A stretch of DNA of 46,142 bases, from positions 1-46,142 of the forward strand of contig JACQWJ010000010.1 in NCBI GenBank assembly GCA_016209325.1. The letters are read 5' to 3'. Within the stretch, counting starts at the first letter, position 1, and each line of letters starts with the position of its first letter. Source of the DNA: Candidatus Uhrbacteria bacterium (GTDB lineage Bacteria > Patescibacteriota > Patescibacteriia > UBA9934 > GWF2-40-263). Under the pieces are notes generated by a model. The model was not told where the DNA came from. It saw nothing but the letters and a program-made list of their open reading frames with translations, and searched no databases. Below, piece after piece: positions 1 to 8,659 of the stretch. A program made the position numbers and the translations under genes.

Positions 1-79
1 TCTTAACAAGGATGGATGCCATACCCTGCCAGTGTACACGGTTGGACAGAATTAGCTAGTGGTTAATTGGGGATGGTAT
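1..79. repeat. Left copy of a perfect 79-bp terminal inverted repeat
   Basis: Positions 1-79 (tcttaacaaggatgg...ggatggtat) equal the reverse complement of 46047-46125. Confidence 0.97.
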
Positions 80-122
80 TAGGTGTGGAGACGGAAAAGA
101 AGGAAACGGCAAAAGAGTCGGT

Positions 123-668
123 GTGGTTGATGACGCGGTAAGACGTATCGCTGCCTATTTCGGAATCAACATCGATCCTTCAGAAGAGGTGATCTACGAC
201 GAAGTACGTGGCCCAGGATCTGGTGGGCACGTTATGGGTGCGGACGGAGGCATCCTAAGCCGAGACGTATGGTGGGGACGAATCCTTCGGCTCCTACAAC
301 GTTTCTGGTGCTTCCTAACAAATACCGAATACGAAAACCTTTGGGAAGATAGAAGGTCCGTCCTGCGTCAAGTAAAAAAATACTGGATGCTACACGGACA
401 AAATCTAATTATCCTCTCTACACACTGGGGGTGCGGTCGCGAAGGCGATCACAAACACGACCCGGTTGTGCTGCTTACCCATCTCTTGCAAGGCATGAGA
501 CGAATCAAGCGTTGTCTTCCAGATATGAAGGTGGCGGCGATGTTCCTTCGGATCGGTGATGACGGCCAAAAGATGGCCGAGATATTCGTCACAGAGGATG
601 CGCTGGAACAGCGCATTGAGCAACTTATCAAACCGTTGACAGACGCGTCAGTGACGGGCGCCGTCTGA
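123..668 (+). CDS. Hypothetical protein, possibly a degenerate beta-carbonic-anhydrase-like fold (LIILSTHWGCG)
   Basis: 181-aa ORF, GTG start; an HxxCG motif is present but no CxDxR motif. Confidence 0.55.
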   Translation: MVDDAVRRIAAYFGINIDPSEEVIYDEVRGPGSGGHVMGADGGILSRDVWWGRILRLLQRFWCFLTNTEYENLWEDRRSVLRQVKKYWMLHGQNLIILSTHWGCGREGDHKHDPVVLLTHLLQGMRRIKRCLPDMKVAAMFLRIGDDGQKMAEIFVTEDALEQRIEQLIKPLTDASVTGAV

Positions 669-702
669 CTCTCTCCGCCACCTGCGAACAACAGGTGGCT
701 TT

Positions 703-1848
703 TCAATTGGTGACGTTTTCCAACGCCTCAAGAATCTGCCCCGCAACTTCCTGAGAAGAAAATTTATTTTCTGAAGGAAAGGGTGAGGTTCGTACGGAAT
801 CCAAGGCCTCCCGAAGGGCAGCACTGAATCTCCCTTCATCCGTTAATCCAGTCTGCTGAAAGACTACGTTTTCAAAAGATGAAACGTCAAACGGCAACGT
901 CGAAATAACACGCGTTCCAATGGAGAGGGCTTCGGCGACAGGTATCCCGAACCCCTCATATAAAGATGGAAACAACAACGCCTGCGCTCCCGAAATCAGA
1001 GCCCATTTTTCTTCGGCTGTAACATAACCGAGCTCTCGCACGACCTCTCCCCTGCCCCGTTCCTGCCACTTGCGATTGACGCGCGCAATTTCGGCGATGG
1101 TTGGCTCGTACTTCCAGCCGCGCTTGCCGACGATGGCGAGACGAAAATCGGGATCGTCGACCGTCTCCAGCAGTCGGTCGAATGCCTGGACGGCGAAGGC
1201 CATGTTTTTTCTGGGCTCGATTGTGCCGACCATTAAAAAGTATTTGCCGGGCAGACCGAAGCGTTCCCACGTCTCCTGGGTGAGAGGTGAAATGTTGGCG
1301 GACGGCTCGACGACGGGAGGGATGATGCGGATCTTTTTTTCCGAAATCCGAAACAGGTCCATGGCTTCCCGCTTCGTGAACTCCGATACCGAGATGAATC
1401 CGGAAGCGCGCTGCATCGTCCATGGCACGACGACGCACATCGAGAAAAAACGGCCAAGGCCGCGGTCCGGGAACCATTCCGGGTGACGGTAGATGGCGAA
1501 GTCGTGGAGAGTGACGACGGCCTTGTCGCGGAAGCCGAGGGGAAGCTGTCCGGCGGGCGCGAACAGGACGTCCGCCTTTGTCTCGCGGACGCGTTTAGCG
1601 AATCCGAAATGATTGTTCCACAATGAACCGCGGCGGTAGGGTTCGATACGGATGTCGACCGTGGGATGTAGAGACCGAAGACGGTCCAAAACAGTCTGCG
1701 GAATATTATCACGTACAAACAGAACGAACGTGTGGTTCCCTCCCTCCTTCAAAAGCGCACGGACGACCCCGTCCACGTAGTGCGGGATGCCGGCGAAGGC
1801 CCCGCCCGCTGGGTTCAGCATCCACCTGGCGTCGACGGCGATCCGCAT
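703..1848 (-). CDS. Glycosyltransferase family 1/4 (GT-B)
   Basis: MRIAVDARW...GGAFAGIPHYV, VGTIEPRKN, PSLYEGFGIPVAEAL; start trimmed to the internal Met to avoid the upstream gene. Confidence 0.9.
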   Translation of the reverse strand: MRIAVDARWMLNPAGGAFAGIPHYVDGVVRALLKEGGNHTFVLFVRDNIPQTVLDRLRSLHPTVDIRIEPYRRGSLWNNHFGFAKRVRETKADVLFAPAGQLPLGFRDKAVVTLHDFAIYRHPEWFPDRGLGRFFSMCVVVPWTMQRASGFISVSEFTKREAMDLFRISEKKIRIIPPVVEPSANISPLTQETWERFGLPGKYFLMVGTIEPRKNMAFAVQAFDRLLETVDDPDFRLAIVGKRGWKYEPTIAEIARVNRKWQERGRGEVVRELGYVTAEEKWALISGAQALLFPSLYEGFGIPVAEALSIGTRVISTLPFDVSSFENVVFQQTGLTDEGRFSAALREALDSVRTSPFPSENKFSSQEVAGQILEALENVTN

Positions 1849-1852
1849 AGGG

Positions 1853-2347
1853 TTACCCGGCAAAGCCGACGACGCCGTAGAAGACCCCGACCACGATCGC
1901 GCCCGCAATCGCCATGCCAAGCAGGATAGCAGGCGCGGCGTAGCGCGGACGGATATGGAACAGGACCGCGAGCACGGAGGCAGTCCAGACGCCGGTAAAG
2001 GGCGTCGGAATCATAATAAACAGGCAGAGCGCGATCGCGCCGTACTTGTCGTAGGAGAATTGAAACCGCTCCCGCCGCTTGTGGAAAAAGGTGAAAAAAT
2101 GCCTATGTATCCAGGGCGAGCGACGCTCGGCCCATTCGAGAACAGGCGGCAAGAACCGCAGGATAAGGAGCATGGGAACTGCGTTGCCCAAAAACGACGC
2201 CGTGACGGCGAGCCAGAGCGGCAGGCCGAATACTTGAAGCGCGACGGGGATGGAGGCCTGCTGTTCCGTAATCGGAATCATGGCCAGGACCGCGGTCGCG
2301 ATCTCGGGGGGCAGACCCTTCAGAAGCGTGAGAAGCGCGTCAAGCAT
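1853..2347 (-). CDS. COG2426-type small multidrug export/membrane protein
   Basis: Multi-TM protein with MIPITEQQASIPVAL and FIMIPTPFTGVWTAS. Confidence 0.75.
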   Translation of the reverse strand: MLDALLTLLKGLPPEIATAVLAMIPITEQQASIPVALQVFGLPLWLAVTASFLGNAVPMLLILRFLPPVLEWAERRSPWIHRHFFTFFHKRRERFQFSYDKYGAIALCLFIMIPTPFTGVWTASVLAVLFHIRPRYAAPAILLGMAIAGAIVVGVFYGVVGFAG

Positions 2348-2350
2348 GGA

Positions 2351-3331
2351 TTAGGGCCAGATATAGGTCTTATATGCCCAGGCAACGAGGGCCTTGGCAT
2401 CCAGGATGCGCGTCTCGTTCGAGACGGATCCGAGGACCACGACGAAGATGGAGTCGTCGCCGTTCCGCTCGACCTCCATACCGAGGCAGTAGCCGGCGAG
2501 CGGAAGGTAGCCAGTCTTCCCTCCCACGATGCGATAGGGATCCGCGTCCAGGAAGCTGCCATGAAGGTCGTTCGTCGTCTCAAGAAAGTACGGGCGGCCG
2601 GAAGCGGTCGTCACGGTGGCGGAAACGCGCTGCGTGGCGTCACGGATTGTGTCCTCCTCGAGCACAGCCCGGAGGAGCGCGACGATATCCACCGGCATGG
2701 ACCGATTGTCTGACGAAAGACCGGTCGGGTCCGCGAAGGCCGTGTGGGTCATCCCGAGCTCCGCCGCTCTGGCGTTCATGCGCACGACAAAGTCCACTTC
2801 GGACAAGCCGGACAGCCGTGCTAAAGACATCGTCGCGGTGTTGTCGGAGCTGACCAGGCTCGCAAGGAGGAGGTCATGCGCGGTGACCGCGATACCCACC
2901 GGCAGGTGCTGGCGGCCGCCCGTGCGGACGTCCTCGGGCAGGACGCTCGCGGATGCCGCGAGGTCCGGGTCCCCTTCCAAGAAGACGAGCGCCGTCATGA
3001 GCTTGGTGATGCTGCCAATCGGACGGGGCTCCTCCCCTCCCTTCTCGAACAACACGGCTCCACTGACCGCGTCGACGACGAGCGCGCTTACAGCCGACGT
3101 GACAACGCCGAGGCTGTCGGGGTCGGTCTTGCGTGGGGCGCGATCGGCATCGGCGGCCGGAGGCAGGGAGGCCGCGGAGACGAGAGAGACGGCGGCGTCA
3201 AACGGAAACGGGCGACGGGCTTCCGACGTCGCGGGCAGGCGCGCGGCGCGCTCGAGCGTGGCGGCGTCGACCGGAAACAACTGAAATAGACTCGAAGCCA
3301 GGAACACTTGGGTGAGGACGCGAATGAGCAT
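2351..3331 (-). CDS. D-alanyl-D-alanine carboxypeptidase (peptidase S11)
   Basis: SITK, SDN and KTG active-site motifs in order; N-terminal hydrophobic segment. Confidence 0.9.
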   Translation of the reverse strand: MLIRVLTQVFLASSLFQLFPVDAATLERAARLPATSEARRPFPFDAAVSLVSAASLPPAADADRAPRKTDPDSLGVVTSAVSALVVDAVSGAVLFEKGGEEPRPIGSITKLMTALVFLEGDPDLAASASVLPEDVRTGGRQHLPVGIAVTAHDLLLASLVSSDNTATMSLARLSGLSEVDFVVRMNARAAELGMTHTAFADPTGLSSDNRSMPVDIVALLRAVLEEDTIRDATQRVSATVTTASGRPYFLETTNDLHGSFLDADPYRIVGGKTGYLPLAGYCLGMEVERNGDDSIFVVVLGSVSNETRILDAKALVAWAYKTYIWP

Positions 3332-3349
3332 AACGGGGAAGGAATGGGG

Positions 3350-3916
3350 TCAAGAGGGGGATTCAACGGACGCGGCTTGGCCGAGTTCCGCGAGCATACG
3401 GTCGATGCGCTCGTTCCCGTGGAAGTCACCGTAGGAAGGTAGCTCGTCGATCCGATGGATTCCGAGGTGGCGCAGAAGGTCTGGCGAGACCGCATACACG
3501 GGCTGCAACCGTTCCTTGTCCTCGCGTTCTTCAATCAGTCCACGCACGAGGAGGTTCCGCAGGATGAGGGAGCAGTTTACGCCGCGGATCTGCTCGATCT
3601 CGGGCTTCGTCAGAGGCCCGCGGTAGGCGACGATGGTAAGGGTCTCGAGGGACGGACGCGTCAACTCGCCGCTTGCCTCCTCTTTGGCAAAGGCGCGAAC
3701 GAGGGGGGCGAGGGAGGGATTGGTTGCGAGCTGGGCCTTACCCTCATGCTCCAGAAGGTGGATGGGTGTGTCTTCCCGATTGAGTCGGGAACGGAGTTCG
3801 GCGAGCGCTTCCCCAACGACCTCTTCGCTCGCTCCGAGGACGCGGGCCAGCTGGCGCACAGCCACGGGCTTACCGGCGGCGAACAGGACGGCTTCGATCT
3901 GGGCGGTCAACATCAT
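3350..3916 (-). CDS. scpB: Segregation and condensation protein B
   Basis: MLTAQIEAVLFAAGKPV..., TIVAYRGPLTKPEIEQIRGVN; adjacent to scpA. Confidence 0.93.
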   Translation of the reverse strand: MMLTAQIEAVLFAAGKPVAVRQLARVLGASEEVVGEALAELRSRLNREDTPIHLLEHEGKAQLATNPSLAPLVRAFAKEEASGELTRPSLETLTIVAYRGPLTKPEIEQIRGVNCSLILRNLLVRGLIEEREDKERLQPVYAVSPDLLRHLGIHRIDELPSYGDFHGNERIDRMLAELGQAASVESPS

Positions 3917-3920
3917 ACGT

Positions 3921-4634
3921 TCAGAATTCAAGCCGCTTAAGGGTGATGTCCTCAAAGGCGGACGCTTGCGCGGCCGAGACGATCCGCTGCTTCACGAGCT
4001 CGAGGACGGCGAGAAAGCTCACGACGACGTCGGCCCGCTCCGGCCGCGGACCGACGAGGTCCGCAAACGCGAGCCTGGCACGCTCAAATACGGCGCGCTG
4101 GATGTCCCGAATCTTTTCCTGGACGGAGATGACGCGCCGCAGGGAGGCCTCCTTGAGGGCCAAAAACGGTTCCAGGCGCTTGAGTAGGTGTCTGAAGGAT
4201 TCGCGAAGGGCGTCGGCGCCGAGCGATTCCGGAGGGACGAATCCCCGCTCGACGGGAAGCGGAACGTGCGGCCGGGCCAGCATGGCCTCCTCGGAAGCGT
4301 AGCGCTCCTCCACCCACTGGGAAACGCCGACAAACTCGCGATAGAGCCGGAGCTGGAGCGCGAGTTTGCCCGGGTCCGCGTCCACCTCGGCTTCCGCCAG
4401 AACCGGCAGAATGGCGTGCGACTTGATGAGAAGGAGCTTGGCGGCCACGACGAGAAAGTCCGCCAGCTCCTCGGCCGGAACGTCGTTTGCCTGGATAAAC
4501 CGCAGATAGTCGTCGGCGACCTGCGCCAGGGACACCTCGGTAATCGGCAATTGAGCACGCTCAATCAGGTCCAAGAGGACCGGCAGAGGGCCCGCAAAGG
4601 CGGGAAGCACGACGTCGTAGGGCACAGGACTCAA
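3921..4634 (-). CDS. scpA: Segregation and condensation protein A
   Basis: FAGPLPVLLDLIERAQLPITEVSLAQVADDYL, AAKLLLIKS. Confidence 0.93.
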   Translation of the reverse strand: MSPVPYDVVLPAFAGPLPVLLDLIERAQLPITEVSLAQVADDYLRFIQANDVPAEELADFLVVAAKLLLIKSHAILPVLAEAEVDADPGKLALQLRLYREFVGVSQWVEERYASEEAMLARPHVPLPVERGFVPPESLGADALRESFRHLLKRLEPFLALKEASLRRVISVQEKIRDIQRAVFERARLAFADLVGPRPERADVVVSFLAVLELVKQRIVSAAQASAFEDITLKRLEF

Positions 4635-4657
4635 GGCTAAGGACTAACGGCTCCCGG

Positions 4658-6061
4658 TCAATCTTGACGGATGGCGATGTGGGCCTCGCGGAGCGACTTG
4701 GCCGGCAGGTCGCTCGGGGCGCCCATCATGGGATCGCGCGCGTCGCCCGTCTTCGGAAACGCGATGACTTCCCGAATGTTCAGCTCGCCCGCCATGAGCA
4801 TGGCGATCCGGTCGATACCGGGAGCGAATCCGCCGTGCGGAGGGGCGCCGTAGGTGAAGGCCTCAAGCATGTGGCCGAAGCGAAGCTTCTGGTCCTCTTC
4901 GCTGACCTGCAGAAGGTCGAAAATACGCTTCTGGAGCTCCCGCTCGTGGATCCGGATACTGCCCGAGCTCAGCTCGTAACCGTTCAGGACGAGGTCGTAG
5001 GCGTTCGCGCGGATCGCCATGAGATCCTCACCGCGCATAAACTTCTCCCGGTCCTCCTCCTTGATGGAACAGAACGGGTGGTGCTTAGCGGCGATCGTCC
5101 CCTCGTCGTCGACCTCGAACATAGGAAAGTCGAGGACCCAGGCGAACGCGAGCTCGTTCGGATCGTTCTTGTCCTCACGCAGGTCCGGTTTATCGTTGCC
5201 GTAGCGCTTCATGCTCTCGGCATAGGTCAAACGGGGAAATGGCCGCTTGCTGATCCGCTTTTCGGGAAAAAGCGTCTCCACTAGAGCGATAAACATGGCC
5301 TCGGTGTACTGGAGGATATCCTCCTGAGTCACGAACGACATCTCGAAGTCGAGCTGGGTGAACTCGGGCTGGCGGTCGCCGCGCTGGTCCTCGTCGCGGA
5401 AGCAGCGGGCGATCTGGAAGTAGCGCTCGAAGCCGGCTACCATCGAGAGCTGCTTGAACTGCTGAGGCGACTGAGGCAAAACGTAGAATTTCCCCTCATG
5501 GAGACGGGAGGGCACGATGTACTCGCGCGAACCTTCCGGCGTTCCCTTCATGAGAATAGGCGTCTCAATCTCGACGAAGCAGTTCTTATGCATGTAGTCG
5601 CGAAAAAACGCGATGATCGTGTCACGAAGCCGGATGTTCCGCTGCATGCGTTCGCTCCGGAGGTCGAGGTACCGATACTTGAGCCGAAGCTCCTCGTTGA
5701 CCTGGCGCGTGTCCTGGTCGATTTCGAAGGGAGGCGTCGCGGACACATTCTGGACCGTGACCTGCTTGGCCACGACTTCCACGGTGCCGGTCGGAAGATC
5801 CGCATTTACCTGCTTGTCCCCGCGCTTCTGGACCACACCCTCGATCTGGAGGATGTACTCCGGACCGATCGCGTCAACAGCCGCGGCGGTGGCGGGGTCG
5901 AGGTCCGGCTTGTAGCAGACCACCTGGAGGAGACCTGTGCTGTCCCGGAGATCGATGAACACGAGCTTGTCCCCCATGCGGCGGACGCGGTGCGCCCAGC
6001 CGTTCACGCGAACCGTTTCGCCCACTTTTCCGACGGTTTCAATGTTCCAAGTTCGAAGCAT
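4658..6061 (-). CDS. aspS: Aspartyl-tRNA synthetase (short form, no GAD insertion)
   Basis: Class II aaRS motifs (FRDEDQRGDRQPEFTQLD, GGFAPGIDRI); DKPDLREDKNDPNELAFAWVLDFPMFE. Confidence 0.93.
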   Translation of the reverse strand: MLRTWNIETVGKVGETVRVNGWAHRVRRMGDKLVFIDLRDSTGLLQVVCYKPDLDPATAAAVDAIGPEYILQIEGVVQKRGDKQVNADLPTGTVEVVAKQVTVQNVSATPPFEIDQDTRQVNEELRLKYRYLDLRSERMQRNIRLRDTIIAFFRDYMHKNCFVEIETPILMKGTPEGSREYIVPSRLHEGKFYVLPQSPQQFKQLSMVAGFERYFQIARCFRDEDQRGDRQPEFTQLDFEMSFVTQEDILQYTEAMFIALVETLFPEKRISKRPFPRLTYAESMKRYGNDKPDLREDKNDPNELAFAWVLDFPMFEVDDEGTIAAKHHPFCSIKEEDREKFMRGEDLMAIRANAYDLVLNGYELSSGSIRIHERELQKRIFDLLQVSEEDQKLRFGHMLEAFTYGAPPHGGFAPGIDRIAMLMAGELNIREVIAFPKTGDARDPMMGAPSDLPAKSLREAHIAIRQD

Positions 6062-6067
6062 ATTTCG

Positions 6068-7120
6068 TTAGTGTACGACGCCGAGGTATTGCACGCTCGC
6101 GTCCGTTTCATGAGTAAGTTGCGTTTCCGTATGGGTCGTCAGATCGACAAGTAGCAAATTTCCGTCGCGATCGACGACCAGCGTATCGTTGAACCAATCA
6201 CGAATAACTCCCTGACCACTCTCAAGGCGCTCGTTTTTGTCCAGCGAAACCTCGTAGAGTTCGTAATCCGTCTCGTCGTATGTTTGAAACGCGTAGCGAA
6301 GTCCGTTCTCGTCCAATAAGGCATTTTCAAAAACGACTGATTCCGAGCTCTGGAGCGTCCGCGCCTCGCCCGTCAGCAGGTTGACCAAGTGCACCGCGGA
6401 CGGACCCGTCGGAGGAGCCCCAAGATTTTCCGGGGGGGTGAACGAGGTGCCGATGAGTTCTTTTGTTTTTGCATTGATATCGTACTGAAAAAGATGATTG
6501 TCGCGAACAAAAGAAACCTCACGAATGGCGCCACTAGGAATGTCCATGATCCACAGACCGGAAACGTACGACTCCGTTTCTACGCGTCGTCCCAGAAGAA
6601 TGGCACTCCCGTCATCAAACGCCCCAACGGGAACCAGAAATCCGCTCATGGCAGAAGGCTCTAGTCCGACGTCTTCCATGTGCAAGACTCTGTTCAGGAT
6701 GGGTTCAGCACTTCCTGTGAAAAAAAGACGAACCCTAAAACCTTCCGCCGCATTTTCACATTCCAGTCTCCATGAACCAAACGCAAATCCATAACCATCG
6801 CACAAATTACTTGACTGATTCATGCGATTTAGCGGCAGAAAGCCATCGAGCGGATCGAGTGGTCCATCACGCATGGCTGTACCTAATTGATACGACCAAA
6901 ACGTCCGCGTTCCGTCCAACGCATAAACGGCGTACAAAACAATGGGCGCAACATCAGCCTTTATTTCTTGAGCAGAAGGAGGCGTCTTCAAAGGCTGTGT
7001 TTCGGCTCTGTCGGCTAATGAGTGTACCCATGCCGTTAACAACCAAATCCCAACGACGAGAGTAATCAAAAACACGATGGAAAAAAATGTTGGAAGTGTT
7101 GATGTGGGGCGAGGAGACAT
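6068..7120 (-). CDS. Membrane-anchored/secreted hypothetical protein, possibly beta-propeller-like
   Basis: Starts MSPRPTSTLPTFFSIVFLITLVVGIWLL (TM anchor); the longer ORF start would overlap asnS. Confidence 0.75.
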   Translation of the reverse strand: MSPRPTSTLPTFFSIVFLITLVVGIWLLTAWVHSLADRAETQPLKTPPSAQEIKADVAPIVLYAVYALDGTRTFWSYQLGTAMRDGPLDPLDGFLPLNRMNQSSNLCDGYGFAFGSWRLECENAAEGFRVRLFFTGSAEPILNRVLHMEDVGLEPSAMSGFLVPVGAFDDGSAILLGRRVETESYVSGLWIMDIPSGAIREVSFVRDNHLFQYDINAKTKELIGTSFTPPENLGAPPTGPSAVHLVNLLTGEARTLQSSESVVFENALLDENGLRYAFQTYDETDYELYEVSLDKNERLESGQGVIRDWFNDTLVVDRDGNLLLVDLTTHTETQLTHETDASVQYLGVVH

Positions 7121-7122
7121 AC

Positions 7123-8451
7123 TTACGGCGCCATTCGATTCAGAAGGCGCGGAAACGGGATGGTTTCGCGAATGTGGTGCATGCTGGTGATCCAGCGCAC
7201 GGTCCGCTCGAGACCGATGCCGAATCCGCTGTGCGGAACGCTGCCGTACTTGCGGGTGTTCAGGTACCACTCGTACTGGACGAGCGGATATCCGCGGTCG
7301 ACAATTTCCTTGCGAAGGACGTCGTAGCTCTCCTCGCGCTGGCTCCCCCCGATGATCTCGCGGCCCTCCTCGGGCGCGATCAAGTCGGCACAGTGGGCGC
7401 GCAGGACGCCGGCCTCGTCCGTGAACCGCTTCATGTAGAAGGACTTCACCGCGGCCGGGTAGTCCTCGATGAACACGGGGAGCTTGTACTTTTCCCCGAG
7501 GGCAATCTCCTCTTCGGTGGACATGTCGTCTTGCCAGTAGGTGTCGTCGAACGTTTTTACGCCCGTGACCAGTCCTTCTTCCTTCAGGATCCGTTTCGCT
7601 TCCGCATGCGTGAGGCGCACGAACGGCTCGGCGACGAGGCGTTCCAGAATCGCCGTGTCGCGTTCGAGAATCTTGAGTTCCGGACGGCATTGGTCGAGCA
7701 CGTCCTTCACGATGCGTTTTACCATCCGCTCCTGAAGGTCCATGTTCATTTTTTGGTCAAAAAAGGCCATCTCCGCGTCCATCATCCACAGTTCCGACAG
7801 GTGGTGCCGCGTCTTGCTCTTCTCGGCCCGGAACACGGGCCCGAAGTCATAGACCTTGCCGAAGCCCATGATCCCCGCCTCGCTGTAGAGCTGACCGGAC
7901 TGCGACAGGTACGCCGTCTCGCCGTAGTAGTCGACATTAAACAGCTGGGTGGTGTCCTCGCAACTCGTCGGCTGCAGGATGGGCGTGTCGAAGCGGATGA
8001 ATCCCTCCTCGTGGAAGAACTGCTCGATGCTGAAGAAGACACGGTCCCGAATGCGAAGCACCGCCCACGGCGTCTGCGAGCGCAGGTACAGGTCGCGGTT
8101 GTCGAACAAGAACTCCGGACCATGTTCCTTCTTGCCGACGGGATAATCTTCGGACGCGAGATGAATGACGTCAAAGGAGGTCCCTTGAAGCTCGTATCCA
8201 GAAGGGGCGCGGGGCTCCGCTTTGACAAGACCACGAACGATCACGGATGATTCGATGCGCAGACCGTCGAGCTTCTTCCACTCGGCCTCCGGCAGGTCCG
8301 CCGCCGTATACACGGCCTGCACGCGGCCCGTCCCATCGCGAAACTGCAGAAAAAAAATCTTCCCGCTCGAGCGGAAATTATACGCCCATCCTTTGAGTTC
8401 CACCTCCTGGCCGATGAGTCCCGGCAGATCCGATATGTAGGCTGATTGCAT
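7123..8451 (-). CDS. asnS: Asparaginyl-tRNA synthetase
   Basis: VELKGWAYNFRSSGKIFFLQFRDGTG, FRAEKSKTRHHLSELWMMDAEMAF, SGFGIGLERTVRWI. Confidence 0.92.
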   Translation of the reverse strand: MQSAYISDLPGLIGQEVELKGWAYNFRSSGKIFFLQFRDGTGRVQAVYTAADLPEAEWKKLDGLRIESSVIVRGLVKAEPRAPSGYELQGTSFDVIHLASEDYPVGKKEHGPEFLFDNRDLYLRSQTPWAVLRIRDRVFFSIEQFFHEEGFIRFDTPILQPTSCEDTTQLFNVDYYGETAYLSQSGQLYSEAGIMGFGKVYDFGPVFRAEKSKTRHHLSELWMMDAEMAFFDQKMNMDLQERMVKRIVKDVLDQCRPELKILERDTAILERLVAEPFVRLTHAEAKRILKEEGLVTGVKTFDDTYWQDDMSTEEEIALGEKYKLPVFIEDYPAAVKSFYMKRFTDEAGVLRAHCADLIAPEEGREIIGGSQREESYDVLRKEIVDRGYPLVQYEWYLNTRKYGSVPHSGFGIGLERTVRWITSMHHIRETIPFPRLLNRMAP

Positions 8452-8476
8452 AGTGTTTCAGAAAAAGACTGTGGCC

Positions 8477-8505
8477 AGTGTAGCCAAAATGGGACACGGA
8501 CGCAA
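8477..8505 (-). promoter_or_regulatory. Putative sigma70-type promoter of asnS (TTGCGT-17-TACACT)
   Basis: Minus strand: -35 TTGCGT at 8505-8500, -10 TACACT at 8482-8477, 17-bp spacer. Confidence 0.5.
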
Positions 8506-8528
8506 TGCGGAATCCGTGGAAAACCGAA

Positions 8529-8658
8529 CGGGACCTCTGAAAAAGGAATGGATTTTCGTTGAGCGGGCTGTCCAGCCCCATGAGACGTACTAACGGTACG
8601 TTGAATGGGGTGGACGGGTGCCCGCGAGACGAAAAGACGCACTTTTGCAGAGGTCCCG
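8529..8658. ncRNA. Candidate structured RNA: closing stem, internal bubble, long apical stem
   Basis: Perfect 11-bp outer stem CGGGACCTCTG/CAGAGGTCCCG; inner stems GCGGGC/GCCCGC, GTCCA/TGGAC, CCCCAT/ATGGGG, ACGTAC/GTACGT in nested register; lies in a noncoding gap. Confidence 0.55.
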
Positions 8659-8659
8659 C

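Noticed and set aside
1787-2713. Long plus-strand ORF (308 aa)
   Set aside because: Shadow of the COG2426 protein and D,D-carboxypeptidase on the minus strand; low-complexity charged translation with no motifs.
7087-8250. 387-aa plus-strand ORF
   Set aside because: Antisense frame of asnS; GC-rich codon shadowing explains the open frame.
8605-8640. T-box-like string GGGGTGGACGGGTGCCCGCG and 23S-like AGACGAAAAGAC on the plus strand
   Set aside because: No plus-strand gene follows; the motifs are short, and the string is part of the nested palindrome, so similarity is probably chance.
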